From positions 1 through 36,344 of the forward strand of contig NZ_JAJCIC010000039.1 of assembly GCF_020554865.1 (NCBI RefSeq): 36,344 bases of DNA, read 5' to 3'. Made by a program: the position numbers and the translations under genes. Shown one piece after another: positions 13,521 to 22,153 of this stretch. The stretch is from Lacrimispora sp. 210928-DFI.3.58. Its GTDB lineage: Bacteria; Bacillota; Clostridia; Lachnospirales; Lachnospiraceae. The notes beneath the pieces are model-generated. The model was not told where the DNA came from, did no database searches, and saw nothing but the letters and a program-made list of their open reading frames with translations. The first letter of the stretch is position 1. The number at the start of each line of letters is the position of its first letter.

Positions 13521-15134
13521 TTATGCCAAAATCCCCAGCAGCGAGCCCACAAAGCCCACAATAAAAATCACAAGAATAATCTTAACCGGCTTCCAGCCCT
13601 TATTCACCAGCTTATAGGCTCCCAAAAAAGCAGCTAACGGCAGCATGCCCGGAAGGATCGCGTTCAGCACATCCTGAAGGACAACGCTTGTCTCTCCGGC
13701 ATTGATCGTGAGAGGAGTGGTGACGGCAATGCTGGAGGCCACCAGGGCGCCTAACACCATAAGCCCCAGGGCGCTTAAGGCCTCTGTCACCTGCTGCATG
13801 CGTCCTCCGCTTAAAAGCTTTATGATGGATGTCTTCCCCGACTCATACCCCAGGAAATAGGCCCGGTTGCTTACGATCAGGGCATAGGCTGTCATTCCGC
13901 CGATGAAGAATACAGGGCCAAAGCCGTTGCCGCCCAGTGCCAGATCACAGGCAATTCCCAGGAGGATCGTCTTTACAAGGCTCTGTGTCACCGTATCACC
14001 GATTCCTGCCAGAGGCCCCATGAGGGCTGCCTTGATGCTGTTGATCGTAGCGTCTGAAATGGCGGCTCCTCCTGCCAGCTTCTCCTCCATGGACGCGGTA
14101 ATTCCGGCTATAGCCGCTCCCCAGTTGTTCTCTGTATTGTAGTACACCAGATGCCGCTCAATAGCCTTTCTGCGAAGCTCTGCATCATTCGGATAGAGAC
14201 GGCGGATGATCGGGCACATGGCATGGCATAAGCCCAGTCCCTGCATGATCTCAAAATTGTAGCACTGCTGGCCGAAGGTGATCCACAGCAGCCAGGATCT
14301 GCGAAGATCGCTCTTTTCCAAACGGATAGGACCGTTTCCTGCACCATTTTCCTTTACCGCCTGGGAGTTAGAGCGAATGTCTTCTCCCTCTTCCTTTTTC
14401 CCGGTATAGTAATAGTGAAGCATGGCAAAGGCAATGCCGAACACCGCAATAGGCGTAATGCCGAGTCCCAGATACACACTGGCTCCAAAGCCAATGATAA
14501 AAAACGGCAGAAGCCTGCCTGAATACAGCAGATTCATCAGCATGCCAAGTCCCAGAGCCGGAAGAAGATGGCCCACCGCGCTTAAGCCCGCTGTCACCCA
14601 CATGGGCGCACTGCTTAAAATGCCATCAAGCGTAGCGCTGCCAAAGTAGATCAGGATAAAGCCCGGTATAAAGTAGATCAGAAAGCCCCATAAAAGGGGC
14701 GCCAGCACATTCATCAGGGCGATTCCCCTGGTATCGCCCTTTGCAGCGTATCTGCGGGCCCTTGCCACCCAGATTGTATTTAATGTTTTCTCCACAGGAG
14801 AGATCAAGGTTCCCAAAAGGCCCAGTGTCGATGCGACTGTGATACCCACCGCCGGCTCCACCCCTGCGATCATAGACATGGTAACACCCAGATAACCGCC
14901 CAGGGTCACATCGCTGGCAACCGTTCCTCCGATCACCGTAACGCCGATGTATACCAGCATGACCGTGGCACCCATTTCCAGGCCATAGGCCATATTTCCC
15001 AGTATGATCCCGTTGAGAACGCCGGAGATCAAAGGTGCTCCCAAGGCCAATGACCATTTTGACCACATAGGCGCTCCCGTCTTACACATCCAGGCAAGAA
15101 ACGCCATGAAAACTGCATGAAATAATAAAGACAT
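13521..15134 (-). CDS. Fused mannose-family PTS EIIC-EIID permease
   Basis: A single 537-residue polypeptide combining two subunits that are normally separate. Residues about 1-250 are EIIC (hydrophobic; GAPLISGVLNGIILGNMAYG, GGTVASDVTLGGYLGV, ISPVEKTLNTIWVARAR). A ~35-residue charged linker (KKEEGEDIRSNSQ region) follows. Residues about 285-537 are EIID (SDLRRSWLLWITFGQQCYNFE, MQGLGLCHAMCPIIRRLYP, NTENNWGAAIAGITASMEE, GPLAGIGDTVTQSLVKTIL, then two C-terminal membrane segments). AGGAGG lies nine nt before the second ATG (15134), preferred over the ATG at 15140. It completes a IIA-IIB-IICD transporter. The sugar cannot be predicted. It is the last gene of the trp T-box operon. Confidence 0.92.
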   Translation of the reverse strand: MSLLFHAVFMAFLAWMCKTGAPMWSKWSLALGAPLISGVLNGIILGNMAYGLEMGATVMLVYIGVTVIGGTVASDVTLGGYLGVTMSMIAGVEPAVGITVASTLGLLGTLISPVEKTLNTIWVARARRYAAKGDTRGIALMNVLAPLLWGFLIYFIPGFILIYFGSATLDGILSSAPMWVTAGLSAVGHLLPALGLGMLMNLLYSGRLLPFFIIGFGASVYLGLGITPIAVFGIAFAMLHYYYTGKKEEGEDIRSNSQAVKENGAGNGPIRLEKSDLRRSWLLWITFGQQCYNFEIMQGLGLCHAMCPIIRRLYPNDAELRRKAIERHLVYYNTENNWGAAIAGITASMEEKLAGGAAISDATINSIKAALMGPLAGIGDTVTQSLVKTILLGIACDLALGGNGFGPVFFIGGMTAYALIVSNRAYFLGYESGKTSIIKLLSGGRMQQVTEALSALGLMVLGALVASSIAVTTPLTINAGETSVVLQDVLNAILPGMLPLAAFLGAYKLVNKGWKPVKIILVIFIVGFVGSLLGILA

Positions 15135-15210
15135 ACCCATTTTCCTCCTATTTTTATATGATTATATCCGCTCAGGACAGAGGTGCAATTGCCGCTTTCC
15201 CGCCCATTAC

Positions 15211-15678
15211 TTATAGCTTGTCAAACAAAGTGACCCTGCTGTCCTGAGGAAGCTTCTGTATGTAAACTTCAACCTGCGCTGCCTGCAATTCACGCAGCAT
15301 GGCCTTTTCCTCCTCAGAGACATATACCTCTCTGGTGATGGCGCTTCGTCCGGGAGCACCGCCTACATTTCCAATATTTAATTCCTTCATTCTATAGCCC
15401 GCCTTTACCAGGGCAAGGGCGCTGCGGATCTCCTTAAACAGCAGAAGTAAGTGCTCACCGCCGTCCGCCTCAAGCTCCTCTGCCGCAGCCCGGGCCGTCT
15501 TCACATCCACTGTCACGCCTGCAGGCGCGGACATTGCCAGCACCTGCTTCATAAACTCATCCTGGGCCAGCTCATCGTCCACCAGCACGATCCTCTGTAT
15601 CCAGAAACGCTCAACCCATGCTGTCATCACCTGACCATGGATCAGGCGCTCATCTACTCTTGCCAGCTCAACGCTCAT
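15211..15678 (-). CDS. Mannose-family PTS EIIB
   Basis: A 155-residue cytoplasmic EIIB that passes phosphate from EIIA to the incoming sugar. The phosphorylated His is His14 in ARVDERLIHGQVMTAW, the family signature. VLVDDELAQDEFMKQVL and the LNIGNVGG element are also typical. GGAGGG lies six nt upstream of the ATG. The start overlaps the EIIA stop by four bases (ATGA), giving translational coupling. The gap to the IIC-IID gene is 76 nt and shows no terminator. Confidence 0.94.
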   Translation of the reverse strand: MSVELARVDERLIHGQVMTAWVERFWIQRIVLVDDELAQDEFMKQVLAMSAPAGVTVDVKTARAAAEELEADGGEHLLLLFKEIRSALALVKAGYRMKELNIGNVGGAPGRSAITREVYVSEEEKAMLRELQAAQVEVYIQKLPQDSRVTLFDKL

Positions 15679-16085
15679 ACTTTTCCCTCCAGTTTCATCC
15701 TGATATCGCTGATGCCTTCCCGGCCTGCACGGATCACAGCCGCCTTAAGCTCAGAAGTCTCCAGGCCGGTCTGTCCGGCTGCTTCCAGCAGCATCGGCAG
15801 GTTCACTCCCGTCACCAGCTCTACATCCTTATGCAAATGCTGCCCCATGATCTTCATGGACTGCAGAAAGGGACTTCCTCCTAAGATATCTGTCAGGATC
15901 AGGATCCCCTCATCGCAGTTTTCCTTCACAAGCTGCTCTAAGTCAGCTGCATAGGCTGACAGGTCAGCGTCCACCGGCAGTGTGCGGTAGCAGAGTCCCT
16001 CTGTCTTTCCCATCACCAGTTCCACGGTTTCCACCAGCTCCCGCGCCAGATTTCCATGTGTTAAAACCAATATTTTACAATTCAT
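15675..16085 (-). CDS. Mannose-family PTS EIIA
   Basis: A 136-residue EIIA domain protein. His10 in ILVLTHGNLARELVETVE is the expected HPr-phosphorylated residue. The fold's ILILTDILGGSPFLQSM (the D-x-x-GGSP motif) and VELVTGVNLPMLLEA are present. Its ATG overlaps the trpA stop (ATGA, 16082-16085), so its translation should be coupled to tryptophan synthase alpha. It is a stand-alone EIIA, not fused to EIIB as in E. coli ManX. Confidence 0.94.
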   Translation of the reverse strand: MNCKILVLTHGNLARELVETVELVMGKTEGLCYRTLPVDADLSAYAADLEQLVKENCDEGILILTDILGGSPFLQSMKIMGQHLHKDVELVTGVNLPMLLEAAGQTGLETSELKAAVIRAGREGISDIRMKLEGKV

Positions 16086-16867
16086 GGCCTTTCACTCTTT
16101 TTCACTGCTTCCTTCATGCTCTTCACATAATCTGCCACATAGGGCACCGACTCCCGCCCATACTGTGCGATCAGCTTTACAATGGCGCTGCCCACGATAG
16201 CGCCGTCTGACAGGGCTGCCATTTTCCCGGCCTGTTCCGGTGTGGAGATGCCAAAGCCTACTGCACAGGGGACATCTGTGTTTGCCCGGATCCGGACCAC
16301 CAGGCTGCCGATATCCGTGGTGATCTCGCTGCGCACGCCCGTTACTCCCAGGGAGGAGACAACGTAGATAAAGCCGCTTGCGTCCTTTGTCACACCTGCG
16401 ATCCTCTGTTCGGAGGTGGGAGCCACCATGGAGATCAGATCCAGCCCGTATTTTTTGCAAAGCGGATCAAATTCCTCTTTCTCCTCAAAGGGCACATCCG
16501 GAAGGATCAGGCCGTCCATGCCGATCTCAGCTGCCGTGGAGAGAAAACGCTCAGAGCCGTAGGAGAACACCACATTGGCATAGGTCATAAACACCAGGGG
16601 AATCTGCACCCGCTTCCTAAGCCTGCGCACCATGTCAAAAATGTCGTCTGTGGTCACGCCGCCGGACAAAGCCCTTTCATTTGCCGCCATGATCACCGGC
16701 CCCTCCGCTGTTGGATCGGAAAACGGGATCCCCAGCTCGATCAAGTCAGCCCCTGCTTCCTCCATGGCATATACCAGCTTTTCCGTGGTCTCCAGATCCG
16801 GATCCCCACAGGTGATAAAGGGGATAAATGCTTTTCCCCCCTGAAATGCTTCTCTGATCTTACTCAT
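16082..16867 (-). CDS. trpA: Tryptophan synthase alpha subunit
   Basis: A 261-residue TIM-barrel enzyme that cleaves indole-3-glycerol phosphate to indole and glyceraldehyde 3-phosphate, passing indole to TrpB. Catalytic Glu44 ([11 protein letters not shown]) and Asp51 are present. The conserved phosphate-binding and loop elements [15 protein letters not shown] and [10 protein letters not shown] are also seen. The frame is open to 16903, but the ATG at 16867 overlaps the trpB stop (trpB reads GAG TAA within ATGAGTAA) and begins the conserved MSKIREAF, so it is chosen. The stop overlaps the start of PTS EIIA by four bases. Confidence 0.97.
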   Translation of the reverse strand: MSKIREAFQGGKAFIPFITCGDPDLETTEKLVYAMEEAGADLIELGIPFSDPTAEGPVIMAANERALSGGVTTDDIFDMVRRLRKRVQIPLVFMTYANVVFSYGSERFLSTAAEIGMDGLILPDVPFEEKEEFDPLCKKYGLDLISMVAPTSEQRIAGVTKDASGFIYVVSSLGVTGVRSEITTDIGSLVVRIRANTDVPCAVGFGISTPEQAGKMAALSDGAIVGSAIVKLIAQYGRESVPYVADYVKSMKEAVKKSERP

Positions 16868-18050
16868 AAATATCCTCCCCTCTATAGCGCGCAATCGCTG
16901 CACAATCCTTATCTCCCCGTCCTGAGATGTTGATGACCATGATCTGATCCTTCCCCATGGCAGGTGCCAGCTTCATTGCATGGGCAACCGCGTGGGCGGA
17001 TTCAATTGCAGGGATCACGCCCTCTGTTCTGGCTAAATATTCAAAGGCCTCCACTGCCTCATCATCCGTAACAGGTACATACTCTGCACGCCCCATGTCA
17101 TGGAGCATTGCATGCTCCGGCCCAATGCCCGGATAATCAAGGCCTGCGGAAATGGAATACACGGGAGCGATCTGCCCGTACTTATCCTGGCAGAAATAGG
17201 ATTTCATGCCGTGGAAGATCCCCAGACGGCCTGTGGCGATGGTTGCCGCTGTCTCCGCCGTGTTCACGCCCCGTCCCGCTGCCTCGCAGCCGATCAGGCG
17301 CACGGAAGGGTCATCAATAAAGTGGTAAAATGCCCCCATGGCATTGGAACCGCCGCCTACGCAGGCAAGCACCGCATCCGGAAGGCGTCCCTCCGCCTCC
17401 AAAATCTGCTCCTTGATCTCCTTTGAGATCACAGCCTGGAAATCTCTGACAATGGTGGGGAAGGGATGAGGCCCCATCACAGAGCCCAGGCAGTAGTGTG
17501 TATCGCTGATGCGCGTTGTCCATTCCCTAAAGCAGGCAGAGCAGGCATCCTTTAGGGTTCCCGTGCCTGTGGTTACCGGGACCACCTCTGTTCCCAGAAG
17601 GCGCATCCGGTATACATTTAAGGCCTGGCGCTTCGTGTCCTCCTCGCCCATGTACACCACGCACTCCATTCCCATGAGGGCTGCCGCTGTGGCTGTGGCA
17701 ACGCCGTGCTGTCCTGCCCCTGTCTCTGCGATGAGACGGGTCTTTCCCATCTTCTTTGCCAAAAGCGCCTGGCCCAGCACGTTATTGATCTTATGTGCCC
17801 CGGTGTGGTTCAGGTCCTCACGCTTCAGGTAGATCTTGGCCCCGCCCAGGTCCTCCGTCATCCTCTTTGCATAGTAGAGACGGCTGGGGCGTCCTGCATA
17901 ATCATTTAAAAGCTTTGTCAGCTCCTTCTGGAAGCCCTCGTCATTTTTGTAATGATCATATGCCTCCTCCAGCTCAATGACAGCGTTCATCAATGTTTCC
18001 GGAATATACTGTCCCCCATGAATTCCGAAACGTCCGTTTTGGTTTGACAT
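16860..18050 (-). CDS. trpB: Tryptophan synthase beta subunit
   Basis: A 396-residue PLP enzyme condensing indole with serine to tryptophan. It is TrpB1-type by length and by the N-terminal [18 protein letters not shown] Lys87 lies in [14 protein letters not shown], the catalytic Glu109 in [13 protein letters not shown], the phosphate-binding loop in [10 protein letters not shown], and SGRGDKD near the C-terminus. AGGAGG lies six nt upstream of the ATG. It is the first gene after a tryptophan T-box leader (18092-18363). No trpE, G, D, C or F gene lies in the window, so indole-glycerol phosphate synthesis is encoded elsewhere or the cell salvages indole. Confidence 0.98.
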   Translation of the reverse strand: MSNQNGRFGIHGGQYIPETLMNAVIELEEAYDHYKNDEGFQKELTKLLNDYAGRPSRLYYAKRMTEDLGGAKIYLKREDLNHTGAHKINNVLGQALLAKKMGKTRLIAETGAGQHGVATATAAALMGMECVVYMGEEDTKRQALNVYRMRLLGTEVVPVTTGTGTLKDACSACFREWTTRISDTHYCLGSVMGPHPFPTIVRDFQAVISKEIKEQILEAEGRLPDAVLACVGGGSNAMGAFYHFIDDPSVRLIGCEAAGRGVNTAETAATIATGRLGIFHGMKSYFCQDKYGQIAPVYSISAGLDYPGIGPEHAMLHDMGRAEYVPVTDDEAVEAFEYLARTEGVIPAIESAHAVAHAMKLAPAMGKDQIMVINISGRGDKDCAAIARYRGEDIYE

Positions 18051-18091
18051 CTGTATCCTCCTTTTGTTGTGTTATTTAGCAGAAGGGCAAT

Positions 18092-18363
18092 AAAAAAGTC
18101 CCTGATGAAATCACATTCATCAGGGACGGAATAACCGCGGTGCCACCTCTGTTCACGGCAATCGCCGTGCGCTCTGCATAGTACAATCATACTACCGGCT
18201 TTATAACGTCAGCCTCACGTCGCAGAATACTCAGATCTCTCCTTTGACTGCGCCCTCAGCGGTCCATTTGACAATCTGGGTTCTGCCTGCTTCTCATCAT
18301 CGCAAACTCTCTGTGAGGCCATAACTGCCGTTATCTCCGCTTCAACGGTTTGTTGTTTTAATT
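18092..18363 (-). promoter_or_regulatory. Tryptophan-specific T-box riboswitch leader
   Basis: On the minus strand, Stem I contains AGCGG-AGATA and a matching CCGCTGAGG strand. Just before the latter is the specifier loop AAATGGACC, with codon TGG at 18264-18266 for tRNA-Trp. The conserved T-box sequence AGAGGTGGCACCGCGGTT is at 18131-18150. The terminator GTCCCTGATGAA/TTCATCAGGGAC plus T6 (18092-18127) is the OFF state. Uncharged tRNA-Trp should favour the antiterminator and switch on trpBA and the PTS genes. Confidence 0.93.
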
Positions 18364-18369
18364 AGCTAA

Positions 18370-18398
18370 ACTATAGCACTCTTTTTTTTATCTGTCAA
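18370..18398 (-). promoter_or_regulatory. Promoter of the T-box/trpBA/PTS operon
   Basis: On the minus strand perfect TTGACA (18393-18398), a 17-nt spacer and TATAGT (18370-18375), immediately upstream of the T-box leader. Confidence 0.88.
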
Positions 18399-18408
18399 GC
18401 GGATTTTT

Positions 18409-18455
18409 GGCTTTGAGTTTCCGGATTTGTAGGCTTTGAGTTTCCGGATTTTGTA
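18409..18455. repeat. Tandem direct repeat of 23-24 nt at the palindrome edge
   Basis: GGCTTTGAGTTTCCGGATTTGTA (18409-18431) is repeated almost exactly at 18432-18455 with one extra T. The second copy is the outer end of the palindrome's left arm, so the first is a partial duplication of that end. Confidence 0.8.
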
Positions 18456-18680
18456 CCCTGGCTGCCGGGAGGACGGCTGGAGCGACTTTGCAGGACATTA
18501 GAAGCACTTAGACGGCTGGTTTTTCCGTTCAGAGAGGCATCAATGATTGTTTGAGCGCAGCGAGTTGCATTGATGCCTCTCTGGCTTTTAGGAAAAATCA
18601 GGCGTCTTAGTGCTTCTTATGTCCGAAACCGGAGCGAGAGCCGTCCTCCCGGCAGCCAGGGTACAAAATACGGAAACTCA
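18433..18680. repeat. ~250-bp palindromic element (two arms of the 90-bp repeat)
   Basis: The left arm (18433-18526) and right arm (18591-18680) are near-complementary, both containing the GCCGGGAGGACGGC core and TTTGTACCCTGGCTG. Between them a perfect 15-bp stem, AGAGAGGCATCAATG/CATTGATGCCTCTCT (18531-18545 and 18568-18582), has a 22-nt loop. It fills the gap between the HAAS gene's stop and the trp promoter and may insulate the two operons. No open frame fits it. A single related arm occurs at 76-166. Confidence 0.85.
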
Positions 18681-18699
18681 AGGATTTCAGATACAAAAT

Positions 18700-19194
18700 T
18701 TACCGCCCCGGTCCACGGAACATCCACAGGATCAGAAAGACCAGAAGCACCGGCCATATATAAGACAGGATCCAGCTTGCAAGCCCTATGATACCAAAGA
18801 AAACTGTCATCAAAAGGAAGATCACCAAAAACACCACAAGTCCGGCGATCAGTCTTACATGCCACTTGCTAAAATCCACATAATGGATGTTCCTGTGCAT
18901 GCTGCTTTCGCTCTCTCTGCGGGAATTGTCCTCATATCCTTCGGAGCTGCCTTCCCCGCCATAGGACTCATATCCGTCCGGCCTGTCCTCTGTGTCAAAG
19001 GCTGCGTCCAGGATCGTGCGGGCGATGATCCTGGGGCCTCCCAGGCTCTCGATCACCTCATCCTCTGACTGCCCCTTGGCCGCCTCCTCAGAAATATAAG
19101 TGTCATAATACCGCAGATTTTCCTGTATGACTGAATAGGGTATCCTTCCCTCCAGCTCCCTCTTAAGGTCCTGCAAAAATTCTGTCTTGCTCAT
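18700..19194 (-). CDS. HAAS/DUF1700-family membrane protein
   Basis: A 164-residue protein. Residues 1-65 match the HAAS (DUF1700) alpha-helical domain: MSKTEFLQDLKRELEGRIP, the ENLRYYDTYISEE segment and EDEVIESLGGPRIIARTIL. A Gly/Ser/Glu-rich linker follows to about 100, then two membrane helices (about 112-137 and 140-157) with the short tail RGPGR. HAAS proteins usually sit with PadR regulators or DUF4097 proteins in Firmicutes and are thought to take part in envelope signalling. Here no such partner is visible. The ATG overlaps the fbp stop by one base (TAATG). Confidence 0.85.
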   Translation of the reverse strand: MSKTEFLQDLKRELEGRIPYSVIQENLRYYDTYISEEAAKGQSEDEVIESLGGPRIIARTILDAAFDTEDRPDGYESYGGEGSSEGYEDNSRRESESSMHRNIHYVDFSKWHVRLIAGLVVFLVIFLLMTVFFGIIGLASWILSYIWPVLLVFLILWMFRGPGR

Positions 19195-21131
19195 TACTCA
19201 ATCCTTTCTTTTATAATGCCTTCCCTGTATGCTGCCACAAGCTCCTTAAGATCTGCAATCTGGGCCTTCAGCTCCCGGCCCTTATCCGTATCGGCCACCA
19301 TAACGCGGCTTTTTACCTTCTCCACCACAGACACCTTTGGCGTGCTGTCCTTCTTCGGGTCAAAGGGCATGTGCTCAGCCAGGGCCAGATGGTGGGAATT
19401 ATAGATCAATGTATAGCCTGCTATACCGGTTGTGCTCTGGTAAGCCTTTGACAGGCCGCCGTCAATGATGAATAGCTTTCCTCCTGCCTTCACCGGCTTT
19501 TCCCCGTCCTTCAGCTTCACCGGCACATGGCCGTTGATGATGTGGGAGCCCTCCACCGGAAGGCCGAACTCCTCCAGGATCAGGTTACAGTACTCCTCCT
19601 TCACACTCAGCTGGTAATACGGGTTCATGACCTCCTTATGAGTGGCTTTGTCCGCCACAAAGTAATGCTCAAAGGTAGTCATCTTATCCTTTCCGAATAC
19701 AGGCGATTTTGCGCCGCACCACAGATACCACATGAGATCTACTGCCTGTACTTTTCCCGGCGCCCCCTCCGGCATAAAGTAGGCATTCTGCACCTGCTGG
19801 TCAAGATAGTCCATCAGCGCTCTTCCCTTATAGGTCTCCCCGTCAATGGTGATCGTATCAAAGGAGCCGTCCTTCTTCATGGGAATGCACCCATGGTACA
19901 GAAGGTTGGAATTATAGCACTTATAAATGCCTCCATGGGAGTAAATGAATTTTATGTGGCGGTGGAGCAGGCCGCTGTGGCGGAAGGAGGCCGATAAGGT
20001 ACGCAGAAGCTCCTTTTCCCCCTTTGTGAGCTCCAATGGATTCTTCGGATCAATGGTAGGGAAATGCATATCCAGCATGGGATAGGTCTTTCCGTCGATG
20101 GTCACTGTTCCCTTCTCATAATCCACTGCCTTTAACAGCACACGCCCATCCATCTCATACTCAGGATGGCGCAGGATCATAGCGCCCTCCACCTTGAACT
20201 GGATCACTGCAATGGCCTTGTGCATCTTTGCAGCCAGGCCGGGATCCACGGCATCGTAGAGATTCTCATCCAGTATTTTCGGCATAAAGCGCTCACAGGG
20301 ATCATCCTGGTACACCTTTGCCGCGAACATGGACAAAGGCCTTAGGTTGATGCCGTATCCGTCCTCCAGCACGTCAAAGCTGTTGTAGCTGATAGCAATG
20401 CGGAGCACGTTGCAGATACAGGCCAGATTCCCTGTGGCTGCCCCCATCCAGGAAATGTCATGGTTTCCCCACTGGATGTCCACATCGTGGAAGCTCATAA
20501 GCTCCTGCATAATGATATCTGCCCTGGGGCCCCTGTCAAAAATGTCTCCGATGATATGCAGATTATCAATGGTCAGATTCTGTATCAGACGGCACAGGGA
20601 TATGATGAACTTATCCGCGATCCCGGTATCGATCACAGAATGGATGATCTCGTTGTAATACAGCTTTTTATTCTCATCATTGTAGTCCACATGGAGAAGC
20701 TCATCAATGGTATAGCCGAACTCCACCGGCATTTTCTTGCGGACCTTCGAGCGGGTATATTTGGAGGAAACCTCCCTGCATATCTGCACCAGGCGGTAGA
20801 TCGTGATCTTCTGCCAGTCCTCCGTATACTGTCCCAGCTTCATCATACGCGCCAGGTTCCGCTCCGGATAGTAGATCAGATTTGCCAGGCGCAGCTGCTC
20901 CTCCTCCGGGATGAGGTGTCCGAAGGTCTCCTTGATCTTCTCCCGGATAATACCGGAAGAGGAACGGAGCAGATGGATAAATGCCTCATATTCCCCGTGC
21001 AGATCGCTGAAAAAATACTCCGTCCCCTTCGGAAGGCTGCATATGGCCGTCAAATTGACGATCTCGCTTGTCGCTGTCTTGACAGAAGGATACTCCTTTG
21101 CCAATAACCTCAGATACGCTAAATCCCTCAT
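19194..21131 (-). CDS. fbp: Fructose-1,6-bisphosphatase class III
   Basis: A 645-residue class III FBPase, the Firmicute gluconeogenic enzyme hydrolysing fructose 1,6-bisphosphate to fructose 6-phosphate. It carries a metallophosphatase core with YFFSDLHGEYEAF, GDIFDRGPRADI and WGNHDISWMGAA, then IKFIYSHGGIYK and the C-terminal NGHVPVKLKDGEKP. Length matches the family (about 640-670). The frame is open to a TTG at 21161, but MRDLAYLRLLAKEYP is the family's start and GGGGAG lies ten nt before that ATG. It is coupled to the downstream HAAS gene and divergent from the MBL-fold gene. Confidence 0.97.
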   Translation of the reverse strand: MRDLAYLRLLAKEYPSVKTATSEIVNLTAICSLPKGTEYFFSDLHGEYEAFIHLLRSSSGIIREKIKETFGHLIPEEEQLRLANLIYYPERNLARMMKLGQYTEDWQKITIYRLVQICREVSSKYTRSKVRKKMPVEFGYTIDELLHVDYNDENKKLYYNEIIHSVIDTGIADKFIISLCRLIQNLTIDNLHIIGDIFDRGPRADIIMQELMSFHDVDIQWGNHDISWMGAATGNLACICNVLRIAISYNSFDVLEDGYGINLRPLSMFAAKVYQDDPCERFMPKILDENLYDAVDPGLAAKMHKAIAVIQFKVEGAMILRHPEYEMDGRVLLKAVDYEKGTVTIDGKTYPMLDMHFPTIDPKNPLELTKGEKELLRTLSASFRHSGLLHRHIKFIYSHGGIYKCYNSNLLYHGCIPMKKDGSFDTITIDGETYKGRALMDYLDQQVQNAYFMPEGAPGKVQAVDLMWYLWCGAKSPVFGKDKMTTFEHYFVADKATHKEVMNPYYQLSVKEEYCNLILEEFGLPVEGSHIINGHVPVKLKDGEKPVKAGGKLFIIDGGLSKAYQSTTGIAGYTLIYNSHHLALAEHMPFDPKKDSTPKVSVVEKVKSRVMVADTDKGRELKAQIADLKELVAAYREGIIKERIE

Positions 21132-21251
21132 GTTTTCATTCTCCCCAATCCATAATTGCAATTTTCATAAAGCTATAGTAACATATTCTTAACCAAATGA
21201 AAAGTTTTTCCAACTGAACAAAAAGGGAAGATTTCTTAAAGGAGATAAGCG

Positions 21252-22058
21252 ATGAGAGAAGAATTATACGTATTTGGAACAGGCAACGCCCAGGCGGTCC
21301 GCTGCTACAACACCTGTTTTGCTATAAGGGATGAGGATGAGTTTTTCATGGTGGATGCAGGCGGCGGCAATGGTATACTGGGCATTCTTGAAAAAATGGA
21401 GGTGCCCTTTGACCGCATCCACCACCTCTTCGTGACCCACGAGCACACGGACCACATCCTGGGAGTTGTGTGGATGGTGCGCATGATCGCCACTGCCATG
21501 AAAAAAGGCGCCTATGAGGGGGAGCTTCGCATCTACTGCCATCCCCAGCTCACAGACACCATTGCTACTCTGTGCCGCTTAACACTTCAGGGTAAATTTT
21601 ATAAGATGATCGGCGACCGCATCTTCCTGGTTCCCGTGGAGGACGGGGAGACCGTGCGCATCCTGGACTATGACGTGACATTTTTTGATATTTTATCCAC
21701 CAAAGCAAAGCAGTTCGGCTTCACCACCCACCTAAAGAACGGCCGGAAATTCACCTGCGCCGGGGACGAGCCCTACAACCCGGAATGCCGTTCCTATGTA
21801 GAGGGAAGCGACTGGCTCCTCCATGAGGCCTTCTGCCTCTACGGCGACAGAGACCGCTTTAAGCCCTATGAAAAGCATCACAGTACCGTGAAGGAGGCCT
21901 GTGAGCTTGCCGAGGGCCTGGGCATTCCCAACCTGGTGCTGTGGCATACGGAGGATAAGCAGCTTGATCAGAGAAAGGAGCTGTACACTGCCGAGGGCCG
22001 TGAGTATTATCATGGGAATCTGCTGGTGCCGGAGGACGGAGAGATCATCGGGCTGTAA
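21252..22058 (+). CDS. Metallo-beta-lactamase-fold hydrolase (RNase Z-like)
   Basis: A 268-residue MBL-fold protein. The metal-binding signature is FVTHEHTDHILG (HxHxDH). Further ligands are plausible in FTCAGDEPYNPECR (Asp), LLHEAFCLY (His) and LWHTEDKQLD (His). The overall layout, with the N-terminal ELYVFGTGNAQAVRCYNTCF and the KHHSTVKEACELAEGL segment, resembles the RNase Z/ElaC branch, but it lacks an obvious long exosite arm, so tRNA processing is not assured. AAAGGAG lies eight nt before the ATG. It is transcribed alone, divergent from fbp, and ends in a strong terminator. Confidence 0.88.
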   Translation: MREELYVFGTGNAQAVRCYNTCFAIRDEDEFFMVDAGGGNGILGILEKMEVPFDRIHHLFVTHEHTDHILGVVWMVRMIATAMKKGAYEGELRIYCHPQLTDTIATLCRLTLQGKFYKMIGDRIFLVPVEDGETVRILDYDVTFFDILSTKAKQFGFTTHLKNGRKFTCAGDEPYNPECRSYVEGSDWLLHEAFCLYGDRDRFKPYEKHHSTVKEACELAEGLGIPNLVLWHTEDKQLDQRKELYTAEGREYYHGNLLVPEDGEIIGL

Positions 22059-22074
22059 TGTTTCCATTCATCCA

Positions 22075-22123
22075 ACAAAGTCAACCGCCTTTCAACGGCC
22101 AGACGGCGGCTGGCTTTGTTTTT
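22075..22123. terminator. Bidirectional terminator between MBL and alcohol dehydrogenase genes
   Basis: Stem ACAAAG..CCGCC/GGCGG..CTTTGT has an inner unpaired patch and ends in TTTTT on the plus strand. It lies 16 nt after the plus-strand stop and 31 nt from the minus-strand stop at 22154. Confidence 0.85.
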
Positions 22124-22153
22124 AATGCAAATCCTTCTTCTTTGTGCGCTGTG

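Noticed and set aside
13521..15134. Suspected frameshift or mis-assembly joining EIIC to EIID
   Set aside because: The frame is continuous through a plausible charged linker and both domains are full length, so a true fusion is the simpler reading.
18570..19068. Plus-strand open frames across the palindrome and the HAAS gene
   Set aside because: They are antisense shadows of the HAAS gene joined to repeat sequence, with no ribosome binding site.
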